This document shows, piece by piece, positions 43,133-50,429 of a stretch of 53,627 nt of DNA (positions within the stretch are counted from its first letter, which is position 1; every line of letters begins with the position of its first letter). The notes beneath the pieces are model-generated. The model did no database searches and was not told the DNA's origin. It saw only the letters and a list, made by a program, of their open reading frames with translations. Origin of the DNA: Paludibacteraceae bacterium (GTDB lineage: Bacteria > Bacteroidota > Bacteroidia > Bacteroidales > Paludibacteraceae); NCBI GenBank assembly GCA_905234835.1, contig CAJOIZ010000025.1:1-53627 (forward strand), in the 5' to 3' direction. The position numbers were made by a program, and so were the translations under genes.

Positions 43133-43405
43133 TTATTTCATTGCGCCGGAGAATTCTTTTGAAGCCTTGAAAGCGGGAATCTTGTGCTCGGGAACAATGA
43201 TAGACTCTTTCTTCGTGATGTTGCGGGCAACTTTCTGTTTGCGTACTTTCGTAATGAAACTTCCAAAACCGCGAAGATATACATTCTCGCCGTTGATAAT
43301 GTTCTTCTTCACTTCTTCCATTGCGGTCTCCACAATGTTCATAATCGTAACACGGTCGTATCCGGTACGGATAGCGATGGCGTTTACCAATTCAGCTTTT
43401 GTCAT
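43133..43405 (-). CDS. HU/IHF-family DNA-binding protein
   Basis: 90 residues, the full length of the family. MTKAELVNAIAIRTG is the N-terminal helix pair, GENVYLRGFGSFITKVR the beta saddle, and VPEHKIPAFKASKEF the C-terminal helix; the usual RNP loop motif in the arm is replaced by ARNITKKESIIVPEH. It bends and compacts DNA as a dimer. Promoter at 43459-43490. Confidence 0.93.
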   Translation of the reverse strand: MTKAELVNAIAIRTGYDRVTIMNIVETAMEEVKKNIINGENVYLRGFGSFITKVRKQKVARNITKKESIIVPEHKIPAFKASKEFSGAMK

Positions 43406-43458
43406 AATTTTTTGATTTTTATATTGTTATTTTTTTACGTTAATAGTCGAAAAACGCG

Positions 43459-43490
43459 CAAAAGTACATCCTATTTTTTTGTTACACAAA
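43459..43490 (-). promoter_or_regulatory. Promoter of the HU gene
   Basis: On the minus strand TACTTTTG is read from 43466 to 43459, with TTTG at 43490-43487 (20-base spacing). Confidence 0.7.
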
Positions 43491-43542
43491 CATTTTCGTT
43501 ATTTTTTTATAAAAATGTGCATCTTCTTCCTTTTTTTTGGTC

Positions 43543-43550
43543 TATCTTTG
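43543..43550 (+). promoter_or_regulatory. -7 element of mutY
   Basis: TATCTTTG lies 22 bases before the ATG at 43573; no clear TTG upstream. It excludes the earlier in-frame ATG at 43537 as start. Confidence 0.6.
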
Positions 43551-43572
43551 CACACTCATATTCCTAAAAAAG

Positions 43573-44655
43573 ATGAAGCCGGACGCTTTATATCGTTGGT
43601 ATGACCGTAACCATCGTGTTCTTCCGTGGCGCGAGACGAATGACCCGTATTGTATATGGGTAAGTGAGATTATTCTTCAGCAGACCCGTGTCGCTCAGGG
43701 GATGGACTACTATATGCGGTTTGTCCGCCGTTTTCCCGATTTGCGTTCCCTTGCTGAAGCCGCCGAAGACGAGGTGCTGGTTTATTGGCAGGGTTTGGGT
43801 TACTATTCCCGTGCGCGCAATCTTTATCGTGCAGCCCGTCTTCTGTGTGAAGAGACGGGTAAAATGCCGACCACATACGAGGGTCTTCGGCGTATGCCTG
43901 GTGTAGGCGATTATACAGCCGGCGCAATCGCCTCGTTTGCCTACAATCTTCCTTATCCGGCGTTGGACGGTAATGTGTATCGTGTTCTGTCACGTCTGTT
44001 TGATTGCGATACAGTGTTTGACACATCGTCCGGCAAGCGCTATTTTCATTCATTGGCAGAACAGATCCTTGACCGTGAGAACCCTCGTCTGTTCAATTCG
44101 GCAGTGATGGAACTGGGTGCTCTTCAGTGTGTCCCGTCGCAACCCGATTGTTCGGCCTGCCCATTACTGTCGCAATGCAAGGCTTACAGTGCGGGTACGG
44201 TAGCATTTCTTCCGCTACGCAAACCGCGTCCCTCCTTGCGCGACCGCTTTCTCAACTATACAATCTATATCAGCGGCAGCGATACGCTACTGTATCAACG
44301 ACGCGAGAAAGACATATGGCAGCATCTATGGGAGTTCCCTTTGCTGGAAACGTCTTCGTTTCCTCCGCTTGACGGTGTTGCCGGCGGTCCTTCCGAAGAT
44401 TCTATGAATGGCACAAAGAGTACGTTGGCTTTGCGGGACGGTACTATATATAAGGAATATATACACGTTCTGAGCCATCAGCGCCTTCACGCCCGCTTTG
44501 TCATCCGGCGTGTATCTTCATTAGAGCCTGTTGTTCGCGAACTGTCTTCCTCGTTGCCGCTGCTGCGCATCGTCCCGTTATCCGACCTGTCGTCCTATGC
44601 GCTGTCGCGCCTTACTCAAAAGGCAGTGGAAGAACTGCAGTTAGCGAATCTATAG
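43573..44655 (+). CDS. mutY: A/G-specific adenine glycosylase MutY
   Basis: 360 residues. VSEIILQQTRV holds the catalytic Glu, the helix-hairpin-helix reads LRRMPGVGDYTAGAIASFAY, the catalytic Asp is in ALDGNVYRVLSR, and the iron-sulfur cluster motif is CVPSQPDCSACPLLSQC (C-x6-C-x2-C-x5-C). The C-terminal MutT-like domain recognises 8-oxoG (ISGSDTLLYQRREKDIW). It removes A mispaired with 8-oxoG, complementing the Nudix enzyme at 13946 if that is a true MutT. Single gene. Confidence 0.95.
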   Translation: MKPDALYRWYDRNHRVLPWRETNDPYCIWVSEIILQQTRVAQGMDYYMRFVRRFPDLRSLAEAAEDEVLVYWQGLGYYSRARNLYRAARLLCEETGKMPTTYEGLRRMPGVGDYTAGAIASFAYNLPYPALDGNVYRVLSRLFDCDTVFDTSSGKRYFHSLAEQILDRENPRLFNSAVMELGALQCVPSQPDCSACPLLSQCKAYSAGTVAFLPLRKPRPSLRDRFLNYTIYISGSDTLLYQRREKDIWQHLWEFPLLETSSFPPLDGVAGGPSEDSMNGTKSTLALRDGTIYKEYIHVLSHQRLHARFVIRRVSSLEPVVRELSSSLPLLRIVPLSDLSSYALSRLTQKAVEELQLANL

Positions 44656-44864
44656 GAGGGTGCTTTTATGCGATAAATCACAAGCGTACTTCTACAAAAA
44701 AAGCACTCTTGTAACCGATGTATAAAGGTTTGAAGGCTCTTTTTGAACAGGCACTGAACGGGAACGCTGCGTCTTTTTGCCGTTTTTTGTCAGTACGGAC
44801 GGGTAAACTTTTGTCCGGCTTTGAGGAACGCTGTTCCTTCGGTGAGGGTTCGGTGAGGTCTGCT

Positions 44865-45172
44865 TTATGTATCGTTTATGTATCGTTTATCTATCGTATA
44901 TCTATCGTATATCTTTCGTGTCATTATCGTACTTGCTTGCTGTTTGGTCACTGTCAGGTATCTGTTTTTACATGGGACAGATACGGGAAGAGAACGACAG
45001 AAAACAGACCAATATTAGTCTAACATCAGTCTAATATCAGTCTAACATCAGCCTAATATCAGCCCAATATTAGTCTAACATCAGTCTCACATCAGCCTAA
45101 CATTAGCCCAATATCAGTCTCATATCAGCCCAATATCAGTCCAACATCAGTCTCACATCAGCCCAATAGCAG
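44865..45172. repeat. Degenerate 10-12 bp tandem repeat arrays after mutY
   Basis: First block (44865-44930): TATCGTTTATG and TATCGTATATC units, the reverse complement of the units at 27778-27845. Second block (45010-45172): about 14 units of ATCAGTCTAAC with variations such as ATTAGTCTAAC, ATCAGCCCAAT and ATCAGTCTCAC, about 11-12 bases each. The 527-base spacer between mutY and the GNAT gene holds no other recognised feature. Confidence 0.85.
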
Positions 45173-45182
45173 CACGCGGGCG

Positions 45183-45467
45183 TTAGTTTATGATATCTTG
45201 ATATTCATCCGTGCGGGTGAGGACGGCACGGGCATAGGAACAGAGAGGCACAATCTTACGACCTTTGGCACGGGCGAAGTCCACTGCCGCCAACACCATC
45301 TGACGGGCGATGCCTTTGCCCTTATAGCCGTCAAAGACCTGAGTGTGGTCAATCACCATCCGCTCCGGCATAGGGCGCCGATAAGTCATCTCACCGACCT
45401 GCACGCCCTCCTGCCACGCCTCGAAAATGCCTCCGAGGGAGGTTTCTGTATGTCTGATTTCTATCAT
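45183..45467 (-). CDS. Small GNAT-like N-acetyltransferase (YjdJ/NATD1 type)
   Basis: 94 residues. MVIDHTQVFDGYKGKGIARQ contains the acetyl-CoA-binding loop (Q/RxxGxG/A form, GKGIA), and KGRKIVPLCSYARAVL is the typical C-terminal strand of the short NATD1-like family. Substrate unknown. It begins two bases after the bcp stop and is probably cotranscribed. Confidence 0.85.
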   Translation of the reverse strand: MIEIRHTETSLGGIFEAWQEGVQVGEMTYRRPMPERMVIDHTQVFDGYKGKGIARQMVLAAVDFARAKGRKIVPLCSYARAVLTRTDEYQDIIN

Positions 45468-45469
45468 AC

Positions 45470-45913
45470 TTACAGCAGTTGTGCGGCGTGGTTCTTGGTA
45501 TCAACTTTCTCGATGATGCGCTCAAGGATGCCTTCCTCGTTGAAAACGAAAGTCTTGCGGAGCGTACCCATGCTCACTTTGCCGTAGTTTTTCTTCTCTC
45601 CCCATGCGCCGAAGGCCTGTAGCATCTCAGTGGTCGGGTCGCTCAAAAGCGGGAACGGCAGCGAGTATTTCTCCTTGAAGCGGATATGCGAAGCCTGCGA
45701 GTCCTTGCTCACGCCGAGCACCTGATAGCCGCATGCGAGGAACGACTCATAGTGGTCGCGGATGCTGCACGCCTCGGCGGTGCACCCGGGCGTAGAGTCC
45801 TTCGGATAGAAGTAAATGACTGTTTTTCTGCCGAGCAAGTCTTTGTCGGTGACGATGTTACCCTGCTCGTCCGCCGCACTGAAAGCGGGCATACGGTCTC
45901 CAATCTGTAGCAT
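45470..45913 (-). CDS. bcp: Thioredoxin-dependent thiol peroxidase (Bcp/PrxQ)
   Basis: 147 residues from the ATG at 45913; the frame open to 45970 overlaps the promoter. PKDSTPGCTAEACSIRD contains the peroxidatic Cys and a second Cys five residues later, the PrxQ arrangement for an intramolecular disulfide. It reduces peroxides with thioredoxin, useful for an anaerobe exposed to oxygen. Confidence 0.93.
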   Translation of the reverse strand: MLQIGDRMPAFSAADEQGNIVTDKDLLGRKTVIYFYPKDSTPGCTAEACSIRDHYESFLACGYQVLGVSKDSQASHIRFKEKYSLPFPLLSDPTTEMLQAFGAWGEKKNYGKVSMGTLRKTFVFNEEGILERIIEKVDTKNHAAQLL

Positions 45914-45947
45914 AGTTGTCAGGTTTTTATTCTGTTTATAGACGGTG

Positions 45948-45978
45948 CAAAGGTACAGACTCTTTTTCAATTACCAAA
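45948..45978 (-). promoter_or_regulatory. Promoter of bcp
   Basis: On the minus strand TACCTTTG is read from 45955 to 45948, with TTTG at 45978-45975 (19-base spacing). Confidence 0.7.
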
Positions 45979-45997
45979 TGACTTTCATAAAGAGTGC

Positions 45998-46028
45998 AAA
46001 AAAAAGAGACACATTCTCATGTATCTCT
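45998..46028 (-). terminator. Terminator of the tRNA gene
   Basis: On the minus strand AGAGATACAT pairs with ATGTGTCTCT (one G-U pair) around a GAGA loop, followed by TTTTTTTT. Confidence 0.8.
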
Positions 46029-46035
46029 TTCTCTG

Positions 46036-46110
46036 TGGGCGTTCACGGATTCGAACCGCGGACCCTCTGCTTGTAGGGCAGATGCTCTAAACCAGCTGAG
46101 CTAAACGCCC
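46036..46110 (-). tRNA. tRNA-Val (anticodon TAC) with C at position 33
   Basis: Cloverleaf read on the minus strand: acceptor GGGCGTT/AACGCCC, D arm GCTC...GAGC, anticodon stem TCTGC/GCAGA, T arm CGCGG-TTCGAAT-CCGTG, discriminator A. CCA is not encoded. The seven-base anticodon loop is CCTACAA, so the anticodon is TAC (valine), but the base before it is C instead of the nearly universal U33. It has its own promoter and terminator. Confidence 0.9.
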
Positions 46111-46154
46111 TTTTGAGTGCGCTCCACCGAGCATTTATCTCTCAAAAGCGGGTG

Positions 46155-46186
46155 CAAAAGTACGGCACATTTTTCACCTGACCAAA
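46155..46186 (-). promoter_or_regulatory. Promoter of tRNA-Val
   Basis: On the minus strand TACTTTTG is read from 46162 to 46155, with TTTG at 46186-46183 (20-base spacing). Confidence 0.7.
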
Positions 46187-46236
46187 TAAAAAACACTTTT
46201 TTCCACAAAAAGTGTATAATCTACTGATTAACAATA

Positions 46237-46911
46237 TCACAAAATGGACACGCTCAGGACCACAAGTTGCCTGCCTTCCACGCGGAAAGACACTTCTTCG
46301 CCTTGATAAGTGATATGATAAACGCGTTCGGGGTCGTCCTGATAGGCGGGACGCGGGTCCTGACAAAGTATCTCCTCCCATTCGGCGCGCGGAACACGCA
46401 GATTCTCATGTTGCCATACGACTTCGAGGGTCGGAAACTCCACCTCGTCCACGAAGCCGCATCGCGCATCTGGGATAGCATCGGCGTAGGCTACGTAGGG
46501 CTTGATGTCAAAGACGGGCGTACCGTCCTGCATATCCGCGCCCGTCACCACCAGAACTATCCCTTCGTCTGTTTTCTCCACGCGCAGCAGACGTACAGCC
46601 GTCAGACCTATCGGATTGGGCCGTATCGGCGAGCGGGTGGCGAACACACCGACACGTTTATTGCCGCCTAATCGGGGCGGACGTACTGTGGGCGACCAAG
46701 CCGCACGGCGGTTGTTGTGGAACCCCCACAGCAGCCACAGGTGGCTGTACCCTTCTATGCCACGCAGCGCTTCCGGCACGCGGTATGGCTCCGTGAAGAC
46801 AACGCGCGACTCGATACGGCTGCCGCTGACGGGCTGGCGCGGTATGCCGAACTTGTCCGCAAAGCCGTTGCGGACGTAGGCCACAGGGGTTATGTTCATT
46901 TCGCAGGACAT
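46237..46911 (-). CDS. trmO: tRNA t6A37 methyltransferase TrmO (TsaA/YaeB)
   Basis: 224 residues from ATG 46911; ATG 46899 is also possible, and the ATG at 46944 lies inside a terminator stem. Family signatures: GYSHLWLLWGFH, FATRSPIRPNPIGLTAVRLL and DGTPVFDIKPYVAYADA. It N6-methylates t6A37 of tRNA-Thr with SAM. No promoter is visible between it and the korAB terminator. Confidence 0.92.
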   Translation of the reverse strand: MSCEMNITPVAYVRNGFADKFGIPRQPVSGSRIESRVVFTEPYRVPEALRGIEGYSHLWLLWGFHNNRRAAWSPTVRPPRLGGNKRVGVFATRSPIRPNPIGLTAVRLLRVEKTDEGIVLVVTGADMQDGTPVFDIKPYVAYADAIPDARCGFVDEVEFPTLEVVWQHENLRVPRAEWEEILCQDPRPAYQDDPERVYHITYQGEEVSFRVEGRQLVVLSVSIL

Positions 46912-46920
46912 AAATACAAA

Positions 46921-46952
46921 AATGCGCAACACCGCAGGCGGCATTGCGCATT
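46921..46952 (-). terminator. Terminator of korAB, directly before trmO
   Basis: On the minus strand AATGCGCAA (46952-46944) pairs with TTGCGCATT (46929-46921) with further pairing of CCG/CGG inside, followed by TTTGTATTT. The last stem base is nine bases from the trmO ATG. Confidence 0.8.
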
Positions 46953-46967
46953 TTCTCTGTCAGTTAA

Positions 46968-47999
46968 TTAGATATCCCAGTGTTCGAGGGTCATCAGCAG
47001 GTCGTCGAACGTCTTGGCTTTCGCTTTCGCCTGCACGTCGTTGATCTGGTTGCGGACGGCCTCGTCGTAGGTCTCGGCTTCCACGTCGCGGATAACGCCC
47101 AGTGCGATAGGCAGTTCGGGCTGTATCTCCGCGTTGGCAACGTCGGTGAACTTCTCCTGTCCCATCAGAGCCAGCATACGGTGCAGCGTCGGGTCAGCCA
47201 TGTGTGCATCGTGTGTCAGCACACGCTCGTCGTCGGCTGCCACTACGATCAGACGCGGGATGAGTCCCTGGCTGTAGTCGAGAGCCAGACCTTTGTCCTT
47301 GTTGGCACCGAAGATCATCTTCTCGCCGTGGCGGAGGATGATGCTGCGTTCGGCGCGGGTCTCGCGGTCGGCTATCCAGTTGTGCGTACCGTTATTGAAT
47401 ATGACGCAGTTAACGAGGCACTCGATGACCGATGCTCCTTTATGCTCTTTGGCTTTGACCATACAATCGACGGTGGTCGGCATGTCAACGTCCAGTGTGC
47501 GGGCGAAGAACGTGCCGCGTGCGCCCATCACCAGTTCGGCGGGGATGAACGGACGCTCCACGGTGCCGAACGGGCTGGACTTGCTCACGAAGCCTTTGGG
47601 CGATGTGGGCGAGTACTGACCTTTGGTCAGACCGTAGATGCGGTTGTTGAACAGGCAGATATTGAGGTCCACGTTGCGGCGGATCTCGTGGATGAAGTGG
47701 TTACCGCCGATAGCGAGCAGGTCGCCGTCACCCGACATCTGCCATACGGTCAGTTCGGGATGCGAGGTCTTCACGCCTGTAGCTACTGCGCCGGCGCGGC
47801 CGTGGATTGTGTTGAAACCGTAGGTGTTAAGGTAGTGCGGCATACGGCTCGAGCAGCCGATACCCGAGATAACTGCCACCTCGTGGGTGGGGACACCTAT
47901 CTGTGCCATTGCTTTCTGGAGTGCCATGCAGATGGCGTGGTCGCCGCAGCCCGGGCAGAAACGTACGTATTGGTCGCTTTTGAATTGACTTGCTTCCAT
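46968..47999 (-). CDS. korB: 2-oxoacid:ferredoxin oxidoreductase beta subunit
   Basis: 343 residues. FCPGCGDHAICMAL is the N-terminal motif, ISGIGCSSRMPHYL and GRAGAVATGVK are typical, and GDGDLLAIGGNHFIHEIRRN with NLCLFNN-like NICLFNNRIYG binds thiamine diphosphate. With the alpha subunit it decarboxylates a 2-oxoacid, most likely 2-oxoglutarate, to the CoA thioester and reduces ferredoxin, the substrate of the Rnf complex. It follows korA by two bases. Confidence 0.93.
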   Translation of the reverse strand: MEASQFKSDQYVRFCPGCGDHAICMALQKAMAQIGVPTHEVAVISGIGCSSRMPHYLNTYGFNTIHGRAGAVATGVKTSHPELTVWQMSGDGDLLAIGGNHFIHEIRRNVDLNICLFNNRIYGLTKGQYSPTSPKGFVSKSSPFGTVERPFIPAELVMGARGTFFARTLDVDMPTTVDCMVKAKEHKGASVIECLVNCVIFNNGTHNWIADRETRAERSIILRHGEKMIFGANKDKGLALDYSQGLIPRLIVVAADDERVLTHDAHMADPTLHRMLALMGQEKFTDVANAEIQPELPIALGVIRDVEAETYDEAVRNQINDVQAKAKAKTFDDLLMTLEHWDI

Positions 48000-48001
48000 G
48001 G

Positions 48002-49855
48002 TTAGAGTTTTTTAATTGATTCAACAATACGTTCAACCGCGAAGGGCTGACCCATTATCTCGTTGTACTGCTTGAAGTCAACGCCGGTAATCTTCATACG
48101 CAGAAGCGATGCGAACTGGCCGTTGTTCAACTCGCAGACGATCACCTTCTTGTAGCGGCGAAGCACCTCTTCGGTGTTCTTCGGCAGCGGGTTGATATAG
48201 TTGAAGTGGGCGAGTGCGCAGTTCAGCTCGTTGGCGGCGGCGTGCAGATGGCCTTCGGTCGAGCCCCAGCCGACTAACAGGGTGTCGCTGTTGACGTTGC
48301 CTTGTACGCGCAACTCGGGGATGCGGTTGGCCACTTGGTCCACTTTGGCTTGACGTGCTTTGACCATACGCTCGTGGTTCTCGGGATTGGTCGAGATGGA
48401 GCCTTTCTGGCTGTCGCGTTCCAGACCTATGTTGCGGTGCTCGTAGCCTTCCATGCCCGGGTATGCCCAGTAGCGGACGCTGTTCTCGTCGCGCAACGCG
48501 GGGTTATATTTGCCTTTCAGTTCTTCGGGTACGCCCTGCGGATGAATCTCCGGCAGTTCGGCAAGTTTGGGCAGACGCCACAGACCTGTGCCGTTGGCGA
48601 GGTACGTATCCGTCATCAGGATGACAGGAGTCATGTTCTCAAGGGCTATACGGCATGCCTCATAGGCGTACTGGAAGCAGTTGGCGGATGTGCTGGCGGC
48701 TATTACCACGGCAGGGCATTCGCCGTTGCGGCCATAAACGGCTTGCAGCAGGTCGGTCTGTTCGGTCTTGGTCGGCAGACCGGTCGATGGACCGCCGCGC
48801 TGTACGTCGATGACTACCAACGGCAGTTCAGCCATCACGGCGAGACCTACGGCTTCTGATTTGAGGCTCAGACCGGGACCCGAGGTCGAGGTGCACGCGA
48901 GGTCGCCTGCAAAAGCGGCGCCGACTGCCGTGCACACGCCGGCTATCTCGTCTTCAGCTTGAACGACCACTACGCCCATATCCTTGCGTGCGGCAAGCTC
49001 CTGCATGATGTCTGTCGCGGGAGTGATGGGGTAGGAACCGAGGAACAGCTGCTTGCCGCTCTTCTTCGCGGCGGCTATCAGACCCCAGGCTGTGGCTTTG
49101 TTGCCGGCTATGGAGGTGTACGTGCCGTGTGCGAGGTCTTCGGCTTTCTCCACATTGATGGTGTTGATATTCAGTGCGGTGTTATTGCCGTAGTTATATC
49201 CGTCTGTCAGCACCTTTACGTTCGGAGCTATCAGCGCGGGCTTCTTCGCGAACTTGCCCTCAAGGAAGTGGATGGCTTTGTCGATTGGACGGTTGAACAG
49301 CCAGCATACCACGCCTAATGCGAACATATTGCGAGACTTGAGGATGGCTTTGTTGTCCATGCCGCTGTCTTTGAGCGACTCTTTGGTCAGGGCGGTCAGA
49401 GCCACGGGCACTATCTGAACGCTCTCCGGGATGCCCAGTTCGGTGAACGGGTTATCGGTCTTGTACAGCGCTTTGTCGAGGTCTTGTTTGGTGAACGAGT
49501 CTGTGTCCACCACGATGACTGCATCTTTCTTGTACATCGAGTCTGCCTCAACATACTGTGCGCCGGCTTGGTTGAACTTACTGCCTAACGTGCACACTTT
49601 CAGCGCAGCCGCATTCATGGCTACGATTACATCCGCCTTGTCACCCGGCGTATAGACACCGTTACCGAGGCATACTTGGAATCCGCTTACTCCGCCCAGT
49701 GTACCCTGAGGCGCACGTATCTCGGCTGGGAAGTCCGGAAGGGTCGAAATCTCCTCGCCGAGGATAGCACTCAACGACGAGAACATATTGCCCGTCAGTT
49801 GCATACCGTCACCCGAGTCTCCGCAGAATCGAATAACTACATTTTGCTTTTGCAT
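48002..49855 (-). CDS. korA: 2-oxoacid:ferredoxin oxidoreductase alpha subunit (gamma-alpha fusion)
   Basis: 617 residues. The gamma-type domain is N-terminal (FCGDSGDGMQLTGNMFSS, about 1-190) and the pyruvate/2-oxoglutarate ferredoxin oxidoreductase alpha domain follows (GSYPITPATDIMQELAARKD; CTSTSGPGLSLKSEA; ERDSQKGSISTNPENHERM). The fusion is the usual form in Bacteroidota KorAB. Promoter at 49931-49962. Confidence 0.93.
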   Translation of the reverse strand: MQKQNVVIRFCGDSGDGMQLTGNMFSSLSAILGEEISTLPDFPAEIRAPQGTLGGVSGFQVCLGNGVYTPGDKADVIVAMNAAALKVCTLGSKFNQAGAQYVEADSMYKKDAVIVVDTDSFTKQDLDKALYKTDNPFTELGIPESVQIVPVALTALTKESLKDSGMDNKAILKSRNMFALGVVCWLFNRPIDKAIHFLEGKFAKKPALIAPNVKVLTDGYNYGNNTALNINTINVEKAEDLAHGTYTSIAGNKATAWGLIAAAKKSGKQLFLGSYPITPATDIMQELAARKDMGVVVVQAEDEIAGVCTAVGAAFAGDLACTSTSGPGLSLKSEAVGLAVMAELPLVVIDVQRGGPSTGLPTKTEQTDLLQAVYGRNGECPAVVIAASTSANCFQYAYEACRIALENMTPVILMTDTYLANGTGLWRLPKLAELPEIHPQGVPEELKGKYNPALRDENSVRYWAYPGMEGYEHRNIGLERDSQKGSISTNPENHERMVKARQAKVDQVANRIPELRVQGNVNSDTLLVGWGSTEGHLHAAANELNCALAHFNYINPLPKNTEEVLRRYKKVIVCELNNGQFASLLRMKITGVDFKQYNEIMGQPFAVERIVESIKKL

Positions 49856-49930
49856 GATAAAATGAAATTATTTGGTTGGTTGATTAAACTAATCGGCGTC
49901 TCTATGCTTTGCTTGTACGCAAATGCGCCG

Positions 49931-49962
49931 CAAAAATAAGACTTATTTTCCACCCCGCAAAA
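49931..49962 (-). promoter_or_regulatory. Promoter of korAB
   Basis: On the minus strand TATTTTTG is read from 49938 to 49931, with TTTTG at 49962-49958 as -33. The latter is itself part of a second TATTTTTG (49965-49958), so two start sites are possible. Confidence 0.6.
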
Positions 49963-50094
49963 ATAATACTGCAATAATACTGCAATTTTTCTTACAACAC
50001 CCGAAGGCTCACCGTCAGCGCAGCGCTCTAACAGCGTAGCGGTCCGTCAGCATCAGCGGTCTGTCAGCGCAGCGTTCCAACAGCAACCAACTAC

Positions 50095-50190
50095 GGCAAC
50101 GAGACGGCAACGAGACGGCAACGACACGATAACGACACGATAACGAGTCGATAACGACACGATAACGACACGATAACGAGCAATCATTTT
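50095..50190. repeat. Degenerate 10-12 bp tandem repeat array
   Basis: Units ACGGCAACGAG repeat three times and pass into ACACGATAACG repeated about six times. A related degenerate stretch (GCAGCGTTCCAACAGC) precedes it from 50020. It lies between the korA promoter and the last gene. Confidence 0.8.
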
Positions 50191-50245
50191 GCCGTATAAT
50201 CACCGTACTTTTCTCGCACGAAAACAACAAATTTACAACTTGAAA

Positions 50246-50278
50246 TTTGCAATCATAGATATTTCTTCCGTACCTTTG
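50246..50278 (+). promoter_or_regulatory. Promoter of the 50430 gene
   Basis: TTTG at 50246-50249 and TACCTTTG at 50271-50278 (21-base spacing). Nearly identical to the promoter at 326-364. Confidence 0.75.
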
Positions 50279-50283
50279 CCGCA

Positions 50284-50412
50284 AATTCCGGTATCCCGGA
50301 ATCCCGACACGACGGAATCCCGACAGCACGATATACCGGAATACCGTAAACCAACAACAACCCTCTAACCAACAAATTTGAAATTTGCAATTTGAAATCA
50401 TAAATCACCAAC
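50284..50412. repeat. Leader repeats before the last gene
   Basis: CGGAATCCCGACACGACGGA-type units (50285-50345), similar to 33205-33250, are followed by AAATTTGAAATTTGCAATTTG and CATAAATCACC units. A six-codon frame (50413-50433) ends on the start codon of the gene, probably by chance. Confidence 0.6.
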
Positions 50413-50429
50413 ATGAAATCACAAATATC

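Noticed and set aside
44718..45023. 101-codon frame after mutY
   Set aside because: It crosses the TATCGTATATC repeat array, and has no recognisable domain or promoter.
45010..45172. CRISPR array
   Set aside because: Units are only 11-12 bases, degenerate, without spacers, and no cas genes are present.
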